From positions 1 through 37,924 of the forward strand of contig CAZAXT010000006.1 in NCBI GenBank assembly GCA_964489295.1: 37,924 bases of DNA, given 5' to 3'. Position numbers and translations under genes: made by a program. Origin of the DNA: QS-5-54-17 sp964489295 (GTDB lineage: Bacteria > Patescibacteriota > Saccharimonadia > QS-5-54-17). This document shows, piece after piece, positions 19,241 through 28,356 of this stretch (position 1 is the stretch's first letter; every line of letters starts with the position of its first letter). A model generated the notes under the pieces. The model searched no databases, had not been told where the DNA came from, and saw only the letters and a program-made list of their open reading frames with translations.

Positions 19241-20547
19241 CAGATCTTATCTCCCTTCCGTGTCCGGGCGACCACGCGCAGTAATGTCCGCGTCACCATG
19301 GACACGCTGGCCACATTGATCGCTACCCCGACTCCCAGTACCAGCGCAAATCCCTGGATGGATGTCTCGCCGAATCGGGCAGCCAGATAGTACAGAATGA
19401 TGCTGATGATCAACGTCGCCACTGACGCATCACGGATGCTGTTCCAGGCGTGGTCAAACCCGGACTCGACCGCTTTGACGGGCTTCATGCCTGCCCGCCG
19501 TTCTTCCCGCAACCGTTCCAGAACCAGAATGTTGGCATCAGAAGCGACCGCCACACTCATGATGAACCCGGCGATACCAGCCAGGGTCAGCACAATGGTA
19601 TACCCGCCGAAAATCGGCAAGGCCGAAAGTTTAAACACGGTTATCGTGGTGGCGGTGTATATGCCCATGGCGATAACGGCAACCGCTCCGCCCATTCGAT
19701 ACACAGCCAGCATGAAAAGCACCAGGGACAACAAGCCGATTATGCCGGCAATAACACTGGCCGTGACGGCTTCCTGTCCCAACGTGGGACCGATGGTCTG
19801 CTGGGCTGCCAGCTCGATCGGTACCGGCAATGCCCCGGCATTCAGAAGCGTGGCGATTTCCTCAGCTTCTTGAACCGACTGCATACCGGTCAGTGTCGAC
19901 TGTCCCGTCAATATCGGCTGGGACACCCGTCCGGGACCAAATACCGGCTGGCTATCAAGCAGGATCAGTAATTGATTGCCGTTGTTATAAATTCGCCGGG
20001 TCAATTGAGCGAATTGATCCGTTGATTCTCCTGATTCGAACTGTAGATTCACCACTGGTTGATTGCTCCGGTTGAATCCAGGATTCGCTTCCGCCACGTC
20101 TTCGCCGCTCAAATCGGTCTGCTGCAGCTGTTGCTGCCGGCTCTGGGCACCGGGATTCACTTCAAAAAATTCCAACCGGGCGGTTTTGCCGATCCGATCG
20201 ATAGCGGCTTGCGGATCATCGACATCCGGTAGTTGCACCACGATCCGGTTGTTGTCGGCGGTCTGGACGATAGCTTCGCTGGCCCCGCCAGGGTTAACGC
20301 GTTGTTCGATCACGGTCGTGACCTGGTTCAACGCTTCCTGCGGATCTTTCCCTTCGGGTATTTGCGCCTCATACACCAGATAGACGCCGCCCTGCAAATC
20401 CAACCCCCGCTGGACACTCAGCTGGGTATCCACACCGAATAATTGGAATATCTGACCCTCACGGGGATAAGCCATCACGCCTACCACGAGCGCGAACACG
20501 ACCAAAGCCAATAACTGCCAGCGCAACCGTTTCTTCATGACTCCCAT
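19240..20547 (-). CDS. secD: Protein translocase subunit SecD
   Basis: 435 aa. N-terminal helix (LLALVVFALVVGVMAYP), QRGLDLQGGVYLVYEAQ, the P1 head with VVQLPDVDDPQAAIDRIGKTARLEF, and the C-terminal six-helix bundle with GFIMSVAVASDANILVLERLREERR, the SecD signature. Shorter than E. coli SecD (615 aa) because the periplasmic part is compact, as in many Gram-positive-type SecDs. An alternative start 9 nt downstream (MKKRLR) is possible. TATGAT lies about 21 nt upstream of the first ATG. Confidence 0.95.
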   Translation of the reverse strand: MGVMKKRLRWQLLALVVFALVVGVMAYPREGQIFQLFGVDTQLSVQRGLDLQGGVYLVYEAQIPEGKDPQEALNQVTTVIEQRVNPGGASEAIVQTADNNRIVVQLPDVDDPQAAIDRIGKTARLEFFEVNPGAQSRQQQLQQTDLSGEDVAEANPGFNRSNQPVVNLQFESGESTDQFAQLTRRIYNNGNQLLILLDSQPVFGPGRVSQPILTGQSTLTGMQSVQEAEEIATLLNAGALPVPIELAAQQTIGPTLGQEAVTASVIAGIIGLLSLVLFMLAVYRMGGAVAVIAMGIYTATTITVFKLSALPIFGGYTIVLTLAGIAGFIMSVAVASDANILVLERLREERRAGMKPVKAVESGFDHAWNSIRDASVATLIISIILYYLAARFGETSIQGFALVLGVGVAINVASVSMVTRTLLRVVARTRKGDKI

Positions 20548-20629
20548 TCGTTCGTTACACCAGACTGTATCATATCACGGACACCACAAGCAGTATGCCC
20601 GTGTTCATTCAAGCGGACACGACGGATAA

Positions 20630-20728
20630 TCAGTCGACCTTCATACGGGTTTTGAGAGATTCGATGTCGGGGATTCGATTGTCTTCGAAATAGTGTTCGG
20701 TGTCCAGATACGGATCGATGGCGTCCAT
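20630..20728 (-). CDS. Possible small acidic protein upstream of secD
   Basis: A 32-codon frame, ATG to TGA, beginning MDAIDPYLDTEHYFEDNR and ending KTRMKVD. It lies in the 295-bp divergent spacer between secD and priA, 82 nt before secD in the same direction. Composition looks protein-like (mixed acidic and hydrophobic residues, no low complexity), but there is no clear ribosome binding site and I recognise no family. It could be a real small protein, a leader peptide or the remnant of a longer gene. Confidence 0.3.
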   Translation of the reverse strand: MDAIDPYLDTEHYFEDNRIPDIESLKTRMKVD

Positions 20729-20827
20729 GATGGTTATGAGGATGATGTATAGAGGAGTTTAAGAAGAAACATGGAGAATGGAGCCACCACCCGCGTACCC
20801 GGACACTTCTATGACTCTGGTATGCGG

Positions 20828-20833
20828 TATACT
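20828..20833 (+). promoter_or_regulatory. -10 box of priA, very short leader
   Basis: TATACT followed by GGAGCCAGT and the priA ATG, 9 nt between box and start. The GGAG is also a reasonable Shine-Dalgarno core at 5 nt, but if transcription starts 6-7 nt after the box it would not be included in the mRNA. No good -35. Confidence 0.45.
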
Positions 20834-20842
20834 GGAGCCAGT

Positions 20843-22759
20843 ATGGCGTATACCTACGTAGACGTGATCGTGGCCGGTGTTCGCGGCAGATCCATGTTGA
20901 CCTATCACAGCCGGGAACCATTGGAGCGGGGGCAAATCGTAGCGGTCCCGGTCGGCTCCAAACGCGCGTTCGGAGCCGTGCAACGTATCGCCTCTAAACC
21001 GTCCGTGCAAACAAAACCCGTCGCATCCATCGTGGATCTGCCGCCCTTGCCCGATTACGTGCTGGAGACGATCGAGTGGATGCACCGGTATTATGCCACT
21101 GATGCAGGGAACGCGTTGCGACTGTTTCTGCCGAATCGTCCGGACATACAGAGCCGCCCCCGAACGGATCCTGTCACGCTCCCGCCCGCCGAGCCGAATC
21201 CGGAACTGACAGAGGACCAAATGCGCGTTTTGGGACAAATGACACGATCGGGCGGACGATGGTTACTGCACGGTGTGACCGGATCCGGCAAAACGCCTAT
21301 ATACATCGCGCTGGCCCGGCAAATGCTGCAAAACGGCAAATCGACCATCGTACTGGTGCCGGAAATCACGCTCGCCAGCCAGGTCATCACGGAATTCCAG
21401 AAAGTACTCCGCGACAATGTCGTTATCACCCATTCTCATATGACGGCCGCCCGGCGCCGCGGAGTCTGGCGCCAGGCACGGACCCAGAGTGAGCCGATGG
21501 TCATTATCGGACCACGCTCAGCTTTGTTCACACCCCGTTCGGACCTGGGAGCTATCATTGTTGACGAAGCACACGAGACCAGTTACAAGCAGGAGCAAAC
21601 CCCGCACTACCACGCCCGTGACGTTGCCGCCCACGTCGCCGGGCTGACCGGCGCGATCATGGTGTCGGGAAGTGCCACACCGAGCGCTCACGATATATAT
21701 TTACATCGCCAAAAACAGCTGCAACTAGCTACGCTCCCCGCACCCATTCACGCGAATACCCGTGACGTCGAAATCGTGGATATGCGCCAGCAAAAAGGGG
21801 TATTATCTCCCCGGCTGATCAGTGCCATCACCGACACACTGCGAAACCAACAACAAGTTATGTTATTTATCAATCGTCGCGGCAGTGCCAGCCAGGTCGT
21901 ATGTTCCGGGTGCGGATGGGTGGCCGTCTGCCCCGAATGCGATATCCCCCAGACTTGGCACGGTGACAGCGGTTATCTTCGGTGTCATTGGTGCGGGACG
22001 CATGCACGCCTGCCGGGAGCGTGCCCCCAATGCCACGGCATGCACTGGCGATTTTTAGGTCTGGGAACCAAACGAATCGAATCGGACGTTCGCGCCCGTT
22101 TCCCGCACGCCTCCGTTTTACGGCTGGATAAGGATAGTTTTTCCGCTGATGACCTGGATCACACCATGCGGCGCTTGCGCAATGGCGAGATTGATATCGT
22201 CATCGGCACCCAGATGATCGCTAAGGGCTTGGATCTGCCGCTCGTAACGCTGGTCGGTGTCGTGCTGGCCGATACGATGCTGCACATTCCCGACATGAAT
22301 TCCAACGAGCGCACGTACCAGTTGTTACACCAGATCATCGGGCGGGCCGGCCGGAGCCCCGACAGTCCGAGCCGGGTCCTTGTGCAGACCTACAATCCTG
22401 AGCACCATGCCATCACGACCGCGGCCCGACACGCGTTCGATACGTTCATCCAGACCGAACTGGCGGACCGGGAGGCGTTATGGTATCCGCCCTACTCCTA
22501 CATCCTGAAACTTACATGCAAGCGGAAAACTACCGCCGGTGCCCGGAGCGCGGCGCAGCGACTAGCTGAGAATATACGCCACACGCACCAAGACGACGTC
22601 ACAGTACGCGGACCGGCACCCGCCTGGCGTGAACGCATGGGTGGGTATTACTATTGGCATCTGATCGTTACTTCGGCTAACCGCGACACGCTGCTAACTA
22701 TCATGCGATCGCTCCCGGCCAATTGGCGAGCCGACATCGATCCGGTGGATTTACTGTAG
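20843..22759 (+). CDS. priA: Primosomal protein N' (replication restart helicase PriA)
   Basis: 638 aa from the chosen ATG. Restarts stalled forks and unwinds DNA 3'-5'. N-terminal 3'-binding domain (YVDVIVAGVRGRSMLTY, QIVAVPVGSKRAFGAV), Walker A GVTGSGKTPIY, DEAH box VDEAHETSYKQEQTPHYHARDVA, eight zinc-cluster cysteines in pairs (CSGC, CPEC, CHWC, CPQC), then GTQMIAKGLDLPLV and QIIGRAGRS of the second helicase fold. The frame extends further upstream to 20771, but 20843 begins exactly at the conserved strand and follows the TATACT/GGAG signals. Opposite strand to most of the window. Confidence 0.95.
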   Translation: MAYTYVDVIVAGVRGRSMLTYHSREPLERGQIVAVPVGSKRAFGAVQRIASKPSVQTKPVASIVDLPPLPDYVLETIEWMHRYYATDAGNALRLFLPNRPDIQSRPRTDPVTLPPAEPNPELTEDQMRVLGQMTRSGGRWLLHGVTGSGKTPIYIALARQMLQNGKSTIVLVPEITLASQVITEFQKVLRDNVVITHSHMTAARRRGVWRQARTQSEPMVIIGPRSALFTPRSDLGAIIVDEAHETSYKQEQTPHYHARDVAAHVAGLTGAIMVSGSATPSAHDIYLHRQKQLQLATLPAPIHANTRDVEIVDMRQQKGVLSPRLISAITDTLRNQQQVMLFINRRGSASQVVCSGCGWVAVCPECDIPQTWHGDSGYLRCHWCGTHARLPGACPQCHGMHWRFLGLGTKRIESDVRARFPHASVLRLDKDSFSADDLDHTMRRLRNGEIDIVIGTQMIAKGLDLPLVTLVGVVLADTMLHIPDMNSNERTYQLLHQIIGRAGRSPDSPSRVLVQTYNPEHHAITTAARHAFDTFIQTELADREALWYPPYSYILKLTCKRKTTAGARSAAQRLAENIRHTHQDDVTVRGPAPAWRERMGGYYYWHLIVTSANRDTLLTIMRSLPANWRADIDPVDLL

Positions 22760-22778
22760 AAATTACGAAAAAGGAAAA

Positions 22779-22801
22779 CGGGCAACACACAGAATTGCCC
22801 G
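22779..22801. other. Inverted repeat downstream of priA
   Basis: CGGGCAA and TTGCCCG form a 7-bp stem with a 9-nt loop, 20 nt after the priA stop. On the plus strand no T-run follows, so as a terminator for priA it is weak; read on the minus strand it is followed by a T-rich tract but there is no gene to terminate. The remaining 150 bp to def hold pyrimidine-rich low-complexity sequence. Confidence 0.35.
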
Positions 22802-22941
22802 GGTACGCGAGAAAAACAGGTTACCGGCATACTCCAAAACAGGGATCCTTCTCCACCTATGACGGATCGAGATGACAGATTGCGCCTGTTTCTTTTTTCC
22901 TTTTTCTGTCTCCCTATTTCTTCTTATACCCCGTTCGCGTG

Positions 22942-22947
22942 TATACT
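22942..22947 (+). promoter_or_regulatory. -10 box of def, leaderless layout
   Basis: TATACT, then AGCAAT and the def ATG: exactly 6 nt. The sequence before the ATG has no Shine-Dalgarno motif. Without a visible -35 hexamer. Confidence 0.5.
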
Positions 22948-22953
22948 AGCAAT

Positions 22954-23526
22954 ATGTCCACGCTCGAACACATCATTTCCGTCCCCGACGAACGGCTTCG
23001 TCAGCACACTCAACGAGTAGGCGTCATCAGTGACGACGTAGTCGATACCATCGAAACCATGAAAGCCGCTGCGCTGGCATGGGAAAACACCCGGGAGAAC
23101 GAAGTCGGCGTCGCCCTGGCCGCACCTCAGATCGGCGTGCTTGAACGGATCGTCATCGTCCGCAGCCATCCTGACGACAAAACCGATCAGGAATTCGAAA
23201 CCTTCATCAATCCCGAAATCACCAAGTACGAAGGCGAACTGGGCGCGGAACCGGAGGGATGTTTAAGCATCCCTGATACATACGGTATCGTGCCGCGGTA
23301 TGAAACCGTTCGGATTGCCGCCATGGATATACACGGAGCCGCCTTCCGCATGAAAGCCAGCGGATTTCTAGCACGGGTACTCCAACACGAGATCGATCAT
23401 TTGCACGGATCGTTATTCGTGGATACGGTACAGGATGACGCATTTTATAAAATAACCGACAATGGCAAACTCACACCTCTCCCCACACACGAAATCGACT
23501 CCGCTCGCGTTCTTTGGAACGGCTGA
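22954..23526 (+). CDS. def: Peptide deformylase
   Basis: 190 aa. Removes the formyl group from nascent Met. The three metal-site motifs are present: GVALAAPQIG (52-61), EGCLS (101-105, Cys ligand) and QHEIDH (144-149, two His ligands and the catalytic Glu). Motif 1 reads GVALAAPQIG where GxGLAAxQ is usual. ATG chosen over an in-frame GTG 15 nt upstream because the latter would overlap the -10 box. Precedes fmt, overlapping it by 65 nt; the def-fmt pair carries out consecutive steps of the formyl-Met cycle with Map. Confidence 0.95.
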   Translation: MSTLEHIISVPDERLRQHTQRVGVISDDVVDTIETMKAAALAWENTRENEVGVALAAPQIGVLERIVIVRSHPDDKTDQEFETFINPEITKYEGELGAEPEGCLSIPDTYGIVPRYETVRIAAMDIHGAAFRMKASGFLARVLQHEIDHLHGSLFVDTVQDDAFYKITDNGKLTPLPTHEIDSARVLWNG

Positions 23527-24397
23527 TTTCAGCGTCCCCTCTCTCAAAACGCTGATCGAGGCCGGCTACCGCGTGGAATTCGTCGTCACCAAACCCGATG
23601 CACCGGGCAAACGGGGACGGGAGTTGCAACCACCGGCTGTTAAAACCGTCGCCCGGGAAGCCGGTATACCGGTCGTGCAACCGGATTCGAAACAAGCATT
23701 GGCCGAATCCATATCGGAATACCCCGGGGTAACTCACGGAGTTGTCGTCGCCTATGGTATGTTGGTGCCGCGCTCTGTATTGGAGCGTTTCCGGAACGGA
23801 CTCATTAACATCCACGCCTCCCTTTTGCCCCGCTGGCGCGGCCCTTCGCCCATAGAGTCGGCCATCCTCCACGGCGATACTCACACCGGCATTAGTTTAA
23901 TGCGTTTGACTAAGAAAATGGATGCCGGCCCCGTGTACGTCCACAGCGGCGTCAAACTCGATGGCTCCGAAACCCGTCTTTCGCTTATGGACGAATTGAG
24001 TACCCTGGGCGCTGAAAGCCTTCACTCACATCTGCCGGATATTCTGGACGGATCGGTGTCACCGGCCGAGCAGGATGAATCCCGCGCCACCTACTCCACA
24101 CTCCTGCACAAATGGGCCGGGGAGATCGATTGGCGCCAACCAGCAGCGATGATCGAGCGACAGATACGGGCCTATTTGGGGTGGCCCGGCAGCCATACCA
24201 CAGTGCGCGATACACGCGTTACTATCGAAGCCGCGCAAGTTATTGACGCGAGCGGCGAACCCGGCACGTTCGAGTCGCGAAACGGGACGCTTGTAGCATA
24301 TACGACGGAAAACGGACTGCGTATCGACCAGCTGCGACCCGCCGGCGCGCAATCCATGTCCGGCGACGCGTTCATTCGGGGGTATATACGACCATAA
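23462..24397 (+). CDS. fmt: Methionyl-tRNA formyltransferase
   Basis: 311 aa. Formylates Met-tRNA for initiation. Formyltransferase fold starts at LAFFGTADFSVPSLKTL; catalytic residues N116 and H118 in INIHASLLPRWRG, and D154 in KKMDAGPV. The C-terminal tRNA-binding barrel follows (from about 205). The first plausible start is the ATG at 23462, so the gene begins 65 nt before the def stop, in another frame; no other start codon lies before the first conserved strand. No Shine-Dalgarno motif, so reinitiation or coupling from def is likely. Confidence 0.95.
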   Translation: MANSHLSPHTKSTPLAFFGTADFSVPSLKTLIEAGYRVEFVVTKPDAPGKRGRELQPPAVKTVAREAGIPVVQPDSKQALAESISEYPGVTHGVVVAYGMLVPRSVLERFRNGLINIHASLLPRWRGPSPIESAILHGDTHTGISLMRLTKKMDAGPVYVHSGVKLDGSETRLSLMDELSTLGAESLHSHLPDILDGSVSPAEQDESRATYSTLLHKWAGEIDWRQPAAMIERQIRAYLGWPGSHTTVRDTRVTIEAAQVIDASGEPGTFESRNGTLVAYTTENGLRIDQLRPAGAQSMSGDAFIRGYIRP

Positions 24398-24412
24398 ACA
24401 CGTTGGAGTGAC

Positions 24413-24793
24413 CTACTCCTGGCTTTGTGGTGGTGTCTGCTGTTGGGTTTGCTGTTCTTGCTGTTGTTGTTTGATGATATCCCGGATAGTTCCGGCCTGT
24501 TGTTTAAGTTCTTCTTTCAAACTTTGAAGCTCTTCCTGGACAATGCTGGGGTAATTGGGAAAATTCTGTTGGAGCCATTTCATGGCACCCTCCTGATCCT
24601 CTTCCTGGATGTAATTAGTATCGAACTCTTCTTTTTGCTGGTCGCTCATCTGATTGGCCAACCGGTTCCCGACTCGGAGTTCCAACTGTTCATATATCTG
24701 ATTAATCAGCAGATCCTTTTCCTCCATCGGCAAGTCGCTCAAGCCGATATCCTGAAGAAAATTATCATCGATGCGCAGCGCATTGTCCGCCAT
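24413..24793 (-). CDS. DUF5663-like small acidic protein
   Basis: 126 aa, all helical by composition: LRIDDNFLQDIGLSDLPMEEKDLLINQIYEQLELRVGNRLANQMSDQQKEEF, then a Gln-rich coiled-coil-like C-terminal half ending in a QQQQEQQTQQQ-type tract. The N-terminal half resembles the DUF5663 proteins common in Patescibacteria; function unknown. AAGGA lies 8 nt before the ATG at 24793; longer versions of the frame start in non-conserved sequence. Convergent with fmt, only 15 bp between stops. Confidence 0.8.
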   Translation of the reverse strand: MADNALRIDDNFLQDIGLSDLPMEEKDLLINQIYEQLELRVGNRLANQMSDQQKEEFDTNYIQEEDQEGAMKWLQQNFPNYPSIVQEELQSLKEELKQQAGTIRDIIKQQQQEQQTQQQTPPQSQE

Positions 24794-24875
24794 TAGATGT
24801 GTCCTTTTATATCCCGCAGTGTAGCATGCGTAACCGCGACGTGCGAGCATTCCCACTTGCTACATACCGGCGACC

Positions 24876-25217
24876 TTACGTCTCGTCACGGTGTTGACGT
24901 TGCTCGCGGAGTGTGTCCTCGATCGCCTGGGCATGTTGATTCCGCTGATCTAATTTCACAGCGACTTCCGGTACACGGCGCATCTGAATATCACGGGCGA
25001 GTTGGGTACGGAGGGCGCCCTCCCTGTCCCGGACGTGCGCGAATACAGCATCCCGGCGCGTGTCATTAAAAATCGAAATCCATACAGTAACCGCGGCACC
25101 GTCGGGTGTAACTTCCACATCGGTTACCGTGATATATTCGCTGGAAAACTCCTTTTGCAGAAAATACGCCGCGCTCTTGTGCACACTGGCGGCCAGTTGT
25201 TCTCTCTTGTAGCCCAT
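24876..25217 (-). CDS. rbfA: Ribosome-binding factor A
   Basis: 113 aa. 30S maturation factor with a KH-like fold: REQLAASVHKSAAYFLQKEF, then EYITVTDVEVTPDGAAVTVWISIF and RRVPEVAVKLDQRNQHAQAIEDTL, the RbfA pattern (F-x-x-D usual near the end). The frame is open upstream to 25331, but those residues come from repeat-like DNA; the ATG at 25217 is at the family start. A TATACT ends 7 nt before it and no Shine-Dalgarno motif is present. It stands downstream of infB, as in many bacteria, but with a 223-bp spacer. Confidence 0.9.
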   Translation of the reverse strand: MGYKREQLAASVHKSAAYFLQKEFSSEYITVTDVEVTPDGAAVTVWISIFNDTRRDAVFAHVRDREGALRTQLARDIQMRRVPEVAVKLDQRNQHAQAIEDTLREQRQHRDET

Positions 25218-25224
25218 AGCATCC

Positions 25225-25253
25225 AGTATAGAATATGCAGGAGGGAAACGAAA
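25225..25253 (-). promoter_or_regulatory. Promoter of rbfA, leaderless layout
   Basis: Minus strand: TTTCGT (25248-25253), 17-bp spacer, TATACT (25225-25230), then GGATGCT and the ATG, a 7-nt distance. Confidence 0.5.
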
Positions 25254-25440
25254 AAGGGAAAACAGGAAAAGGAAGAATATGGTATTAGGTAGCAGGTGTT
25301 GCGTATAAAGAACCGGTTTCGCATTACCCAAAGCGGGCGATCATTAGCAATAACAGAATCCAATCTTCAGCTACCGACTCTTGACCTTTGGATTTTCAAT
25401 TCTTGTATGCCCGATGCTGTATATTCAATACGAAATACGT
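25254..25440. repeat. Low-complexity spacer between infB and rbfA
   Basis: Contains GGAAAAGGAAG, GGTATTAGGTAGCAGGTG and TTTGGATTTTCAATTC / ATTCAATACGAAATACG words that belong to the same style of repeat as the other intergenic blocks. No terminator or gene is seen. Confidence 0.45.
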
Positions 25441-27189
25441 TCACACGCTGCGCTGTCTGGTTTCCCGCGTCACGAATTCCAAAACATCGCCTTCGACGAC
25501 TTTGGCCTTTCGTTCAGTGGCGATATTGAGACCGCACATTTCACCCTGAACCACTTCCTTGGCGGACTGCTGTTCACGTTGCACGCTCTGCACGATGCCG
25601 ATATCTTCGCCCTCCTGGTACCGCACATGCAGTTCCGGAGTAATCTTGCCGGTCTTGACCTGCCCGCCGCAGATCAGTTCTTTCTGGGCCATCTTGAATA
25701 CGCCGCGGACTTCCAGTGTCCCCTGGCTTTCTTCGATGACTTCCGGTTTCAAAACCGCGCTCATGTCTTCCCGGACATCATCGATCAATTCGTAAATGAC
25801 CGTGTGTACCCTGGTTTGGATGCCGGCTCTAGTCGCGAGTTGTTTGATCCGACTGGGTATGGATACGCCGAAGCCGATGATCCGGGCGCCGGTCGATTCG
25901 GCCAACGTAACATCCGACTCTGATACCGGCCCGACGCCGCTGCCGACGATCTCCACCCGTACTTCATCGGTCTTTAATCCCTCCAAGCTTTGTTCAACAG
26001 CATTCAAGCTGCCTTCCACGTCGGCTTTGATGATAACCGGTATAGTGTCGGTTTGACCTTCCTGCATAGCAGCCGTGAGCGCTTCGGCTTGGGTGATGTC
26101 GCTTTTACCGCTGGTGTACTCCCGGGCGCTTCCGGCCGCTTTTCGGGCCGACTTTTCGTCCGGGTATTCTCGAGCGATCGCTGCCAGCCGGGGTGTACTC
26201 TTCCAGCCGGTTACCGCTACCGGCATTGCCGGATGGGCATACTCGAGACGAGCGCCGGTAAAATCATCCAAGCTGCGGACTTTGGCATAAGCGTCCTCGG
26301 CTACTAAATAATCCCCGACTCGCAACTCGCCATGCTGCACCAGAATAGTGGCGGTCACACCCTGACCCTTGACGATTTGCGATTCGATGATCATGCCCTC
26401 GGCCGGACCGTCGTATCGCGCCCGGATATCTTCTACGTCCGCTACCAGCAATACCATATCGAGCAACGCATCGAGATTCTGCTGTTTCTGGGCGGATATC
26501 TCAACCGTAACCGTCTCACCACCCCATTCTTCAGGTAGTACACCTTCATCTGATAATTGCTGTTTTATACGGTTTGTATCGGCACCGGGAAGGTCGATTT
26601 TATTAATCGCCACCACTATCCGGACTCCACCGTCGCGGGCGAATTGGATGGCTTCTTTCGTCTGAGGCTGAACGCCGTCATCAGCCGCGACCACGATGAT
26701 AGCGACATCCGTCAGTCGCGCGCCATGCTCACGTAAAGCTGAAAAGGCTTCATGACCGGGCGTGTCCAGAAACGTAATCGTTCGATCATTATGTTGGATC
26801 TGGTAGGCACTGATGTGCTGGGTAATGCCGCCGGCTTCGCCGCCTGCCGTATTACTCTGCCGCAATGCGTCCAAAAGCGTGGTTTTGCCGTGGTCGACGT
26901 GACCCATAACGGTTACGACCGGAGGACGGGTCTCACCCTCTCCGGCTTCGAGTACCGTTGTCTGTGGTACGGCTTGTTCCGTTCCGTCTTCGCCGGATTC
27001 GGTTTCAACGACCGCGACTCCCAGATCCTCACCTACAATTGTAGCGGTGTCAAAATCGATCGTATCGTTGATAGTCGCCATGACACCGTTTTTCATCAGT
27101 TCGGTTATGACATCGGTTACTTTCATATCCAGCGCCTGGGCAAAATCATCAACCGTGATGGGCGTTTGTATGGCTATTTGTTTATCCAT
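25441..27189 (-). CDS. infB: Translation initiation factor IF-2, short form
   Basis: 582 aa. Delivers fMet-tRNA to the 30S and drives subunit joining. A short N-terminal IF2_N module (TVDDFAQALDMKVTDVITELMKNG) is followed directly by the GTPase core: VMGHVDHGKTTLL (95-107), GGITQHISAYQ, FLDTPGHEAF, AINKID. Then domains II, III and the C-terminal tRNA-binding barrel ending GDVLEFVTRETRQRSV. The long variable N-terminus of E. coli IF2 (890 aa) is absent, as in many small genomes. GAGGAG stands 6 nt before the ATG. 117 bp after rpsA. Confidence 0.97.
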   Translation of the reverse strand: MDKQIAIQTPITVDDFAQALDMKVTDVITELMKNGVMATINDTIDFDTATIVGEDLGVAVVETESGEDGTEQAVPQTTVLEAGEGETRPPVVTVMGHVDHGKTTLLDALRQSNTAGGEAGGITQHISAYQIQHNDRTITFLDTPGHEAFSALREHGARLTDVAIIVVAADDGVQPQTKEAIQFARDGGVRIVVAINKIDLPGADTNRIKQQLSDEGVLPEEWGGETVTVEISAQKQQNLDALLDMVLLVADVEDIRARYDGPAEGMIIESQIVKGQGVTATILVQHGELRVGDYLVAEDAYAKVRSLDDFTGARLEYAHPAMPVAVTGWKSTPRLAAIAREYPDEKSARKAAGSAREYTSGKSDITQAEALTAAMQEGQTDTIPVIIKADVEGSLNAVEQSLEGLKTDEVRVEIVGSGVGPVSESDVTLAESTGARIIGFGVSIPSRIKQLATRAGIQTRVHTVIYELIDDVREDMSAVLKPEVIEESQGTLEVRGVFKMAQKELICGGQVKTGKITPELHVRYQEGEDIGIVQSVQREQQSAKEVVQGEMCGLNIATERKAKVVEGDVLEFVTRETRQRSV

Positions 27190-27306
27190 AAACTACTCCT
27201 CAATAAACCTGCTGGGCGTATACGAATGTATTCACAACACCGTATCCGAAGCCAACAATCCGGACTGTCGCTATGTTCCATAGGTGCCAGCACCCGGAGC
27301 GCGCCG

Positions 27307-28356
27307 TTACTTGTCCGCTACGCTCAGGGATATTTTGCGTACTTGGGTGTCTATATCAATTATACGGAATTTTCTGGTTTCGCCAACCGTAAAATGTTCA
27401 TTCGGGTCGGCGTCTTCACCTAATTCGGATACGTGAACCAAGGCTTCGATGGCGGGCGCGATCTGAATGAAGGCGCCGAACGGCGTTACCCGGGTAATCT
27501 TACCCTCGACTTCATCGCCGGCCTGGTAATCCTTGATTTGTTCCAACCACGGATCCTCGGTCAGCTGTTTCATGGACAGACTGAGTTTATCACCGTCGAT
27601 AGCGATGACTTTGGCTTCGACTTCCTGCCCGACTTCCACATAATCAGCCGGATTGCTGACCCGGTCCCAGGAGATCTCGGAAATATGCACCAACCCTTCG
27701 ACGCCGTCCACGGTTACGAAAATGCCGAAATCAACCGTACCCGTAACGGTTCCGGTCACGACATCCCCGACCGAAAGCTTCTCCAATTGTTCCTTGGTTT
27801 CTTCGCGCTTGGCGACCTTTTCGGAGAGGATCAGCTTGTTCTCGTCGCGGTTGATGTCAAGCACGCCGACTTTCAAATCTTGTTTCACCAGTTCGTTTAG
27901 TTTTTGCAGGATCTGGTCTTTGTCGGCGTTATTAACGCGCGGGTAATGTTTAGCGGACAGCTGGGATACCGGCAAGAAGCCACGAACCCCTTCTGTTTCG
28001 ACCAACAATCCGCCGCGGTTGGCGTCATAGGGTCTGACTTCGAACATCTCCCCGCTTTCGTGCAACTGTTGTAGCGTGTCCCACCCCTTTTCTTTGGCGA
28101 CTTTTTTCAGGCTCAGCACGGTAAAACCGTATTCGGTATCCGGCAATACCACGCACGTGTGGACCGTTTCTCCTTGGTGTAGATTATGGTTGCGGCCGAG
28201 TTCTTTGCGTGGGATCAGCCCGAGCCCGTGCGCGCCCAGATCCACCCAGACTTCGTTTTTGTGAGCCGTTACGACGGTACCTTCCACCACATCGCCAGCT
28301 TCCAACAACTGTGGCGGGTGTTCTTCCAGTAATGCGTCCATAGACACAGTAGACAT
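27307..28356 (-). CDS. rpsA: Small ribosomal subunit protein bS1, four-domain form
   Basis: 349 aa with four S1 RNA-binding domains (about 18-85, 103-170, 190-258, 275-345); clearest are GTVTGTVDFGIFVTVDGVEGLVHISEISW and GKITRVTPFGAFIQIAPAIEALVHVSEL. E. coli S1 has six domains; four is common outside Proteobacteria. S1 captures structured or SD-poor mRNAs on the 30S, relevant here given several genes without Shine-Dalgarno motifs. GAGGAG lies about 10 nt before the ATG. The promoter lies about 100 nt upstream, leaving a leader where S1 autoregulation could act (inference). Confidence 0.94.
   Translation of the reverse strand: MSTVSMDALLEEHPPQLLEAGDVVEGTVVTAHKNEVWVDLGAHGLGLIPRKELGRNHNLHQGETVHTCVVLPDTEYGFTVLSLKKVAKEKGWDTLQQLHESGEMFEVRPYDANRGGLLVETEGVRGFLPVSQLSAKHYPRVNNADKDQILQKLNELVKQDLKVGVLDINRDENKLILSEKVAKREETKEQLEKLSVGDVVTGTVTGTVDFGIFVTVDGVEGLVHISEISWDRVSNPADYVEVGQEVEAKVIAIDGDKLSLSMKQLTEDPWLEQIKDYQAGDEVEGKITRVTPFGAFIQIAPAIEALVHVSELGEDADPNEHFTVGETRKFRIIDIDTQVRKISLSVADK

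Noticed and set aside
20771..20842. Upstream extension of priA by 24 residues
   Set aside because: The ATG at 20843 begins at the conserved PriA strand; the upstream part contains the promoter-like TATACT.
25218..25331. Upstream extension of rbfA by 38 residues with a hydrophobic stretch
   Set aside because: It is encoded by low-complexity spacer DNA and would precede the normal RbfA start; TATACT lies 7 nt before the internal ATG.
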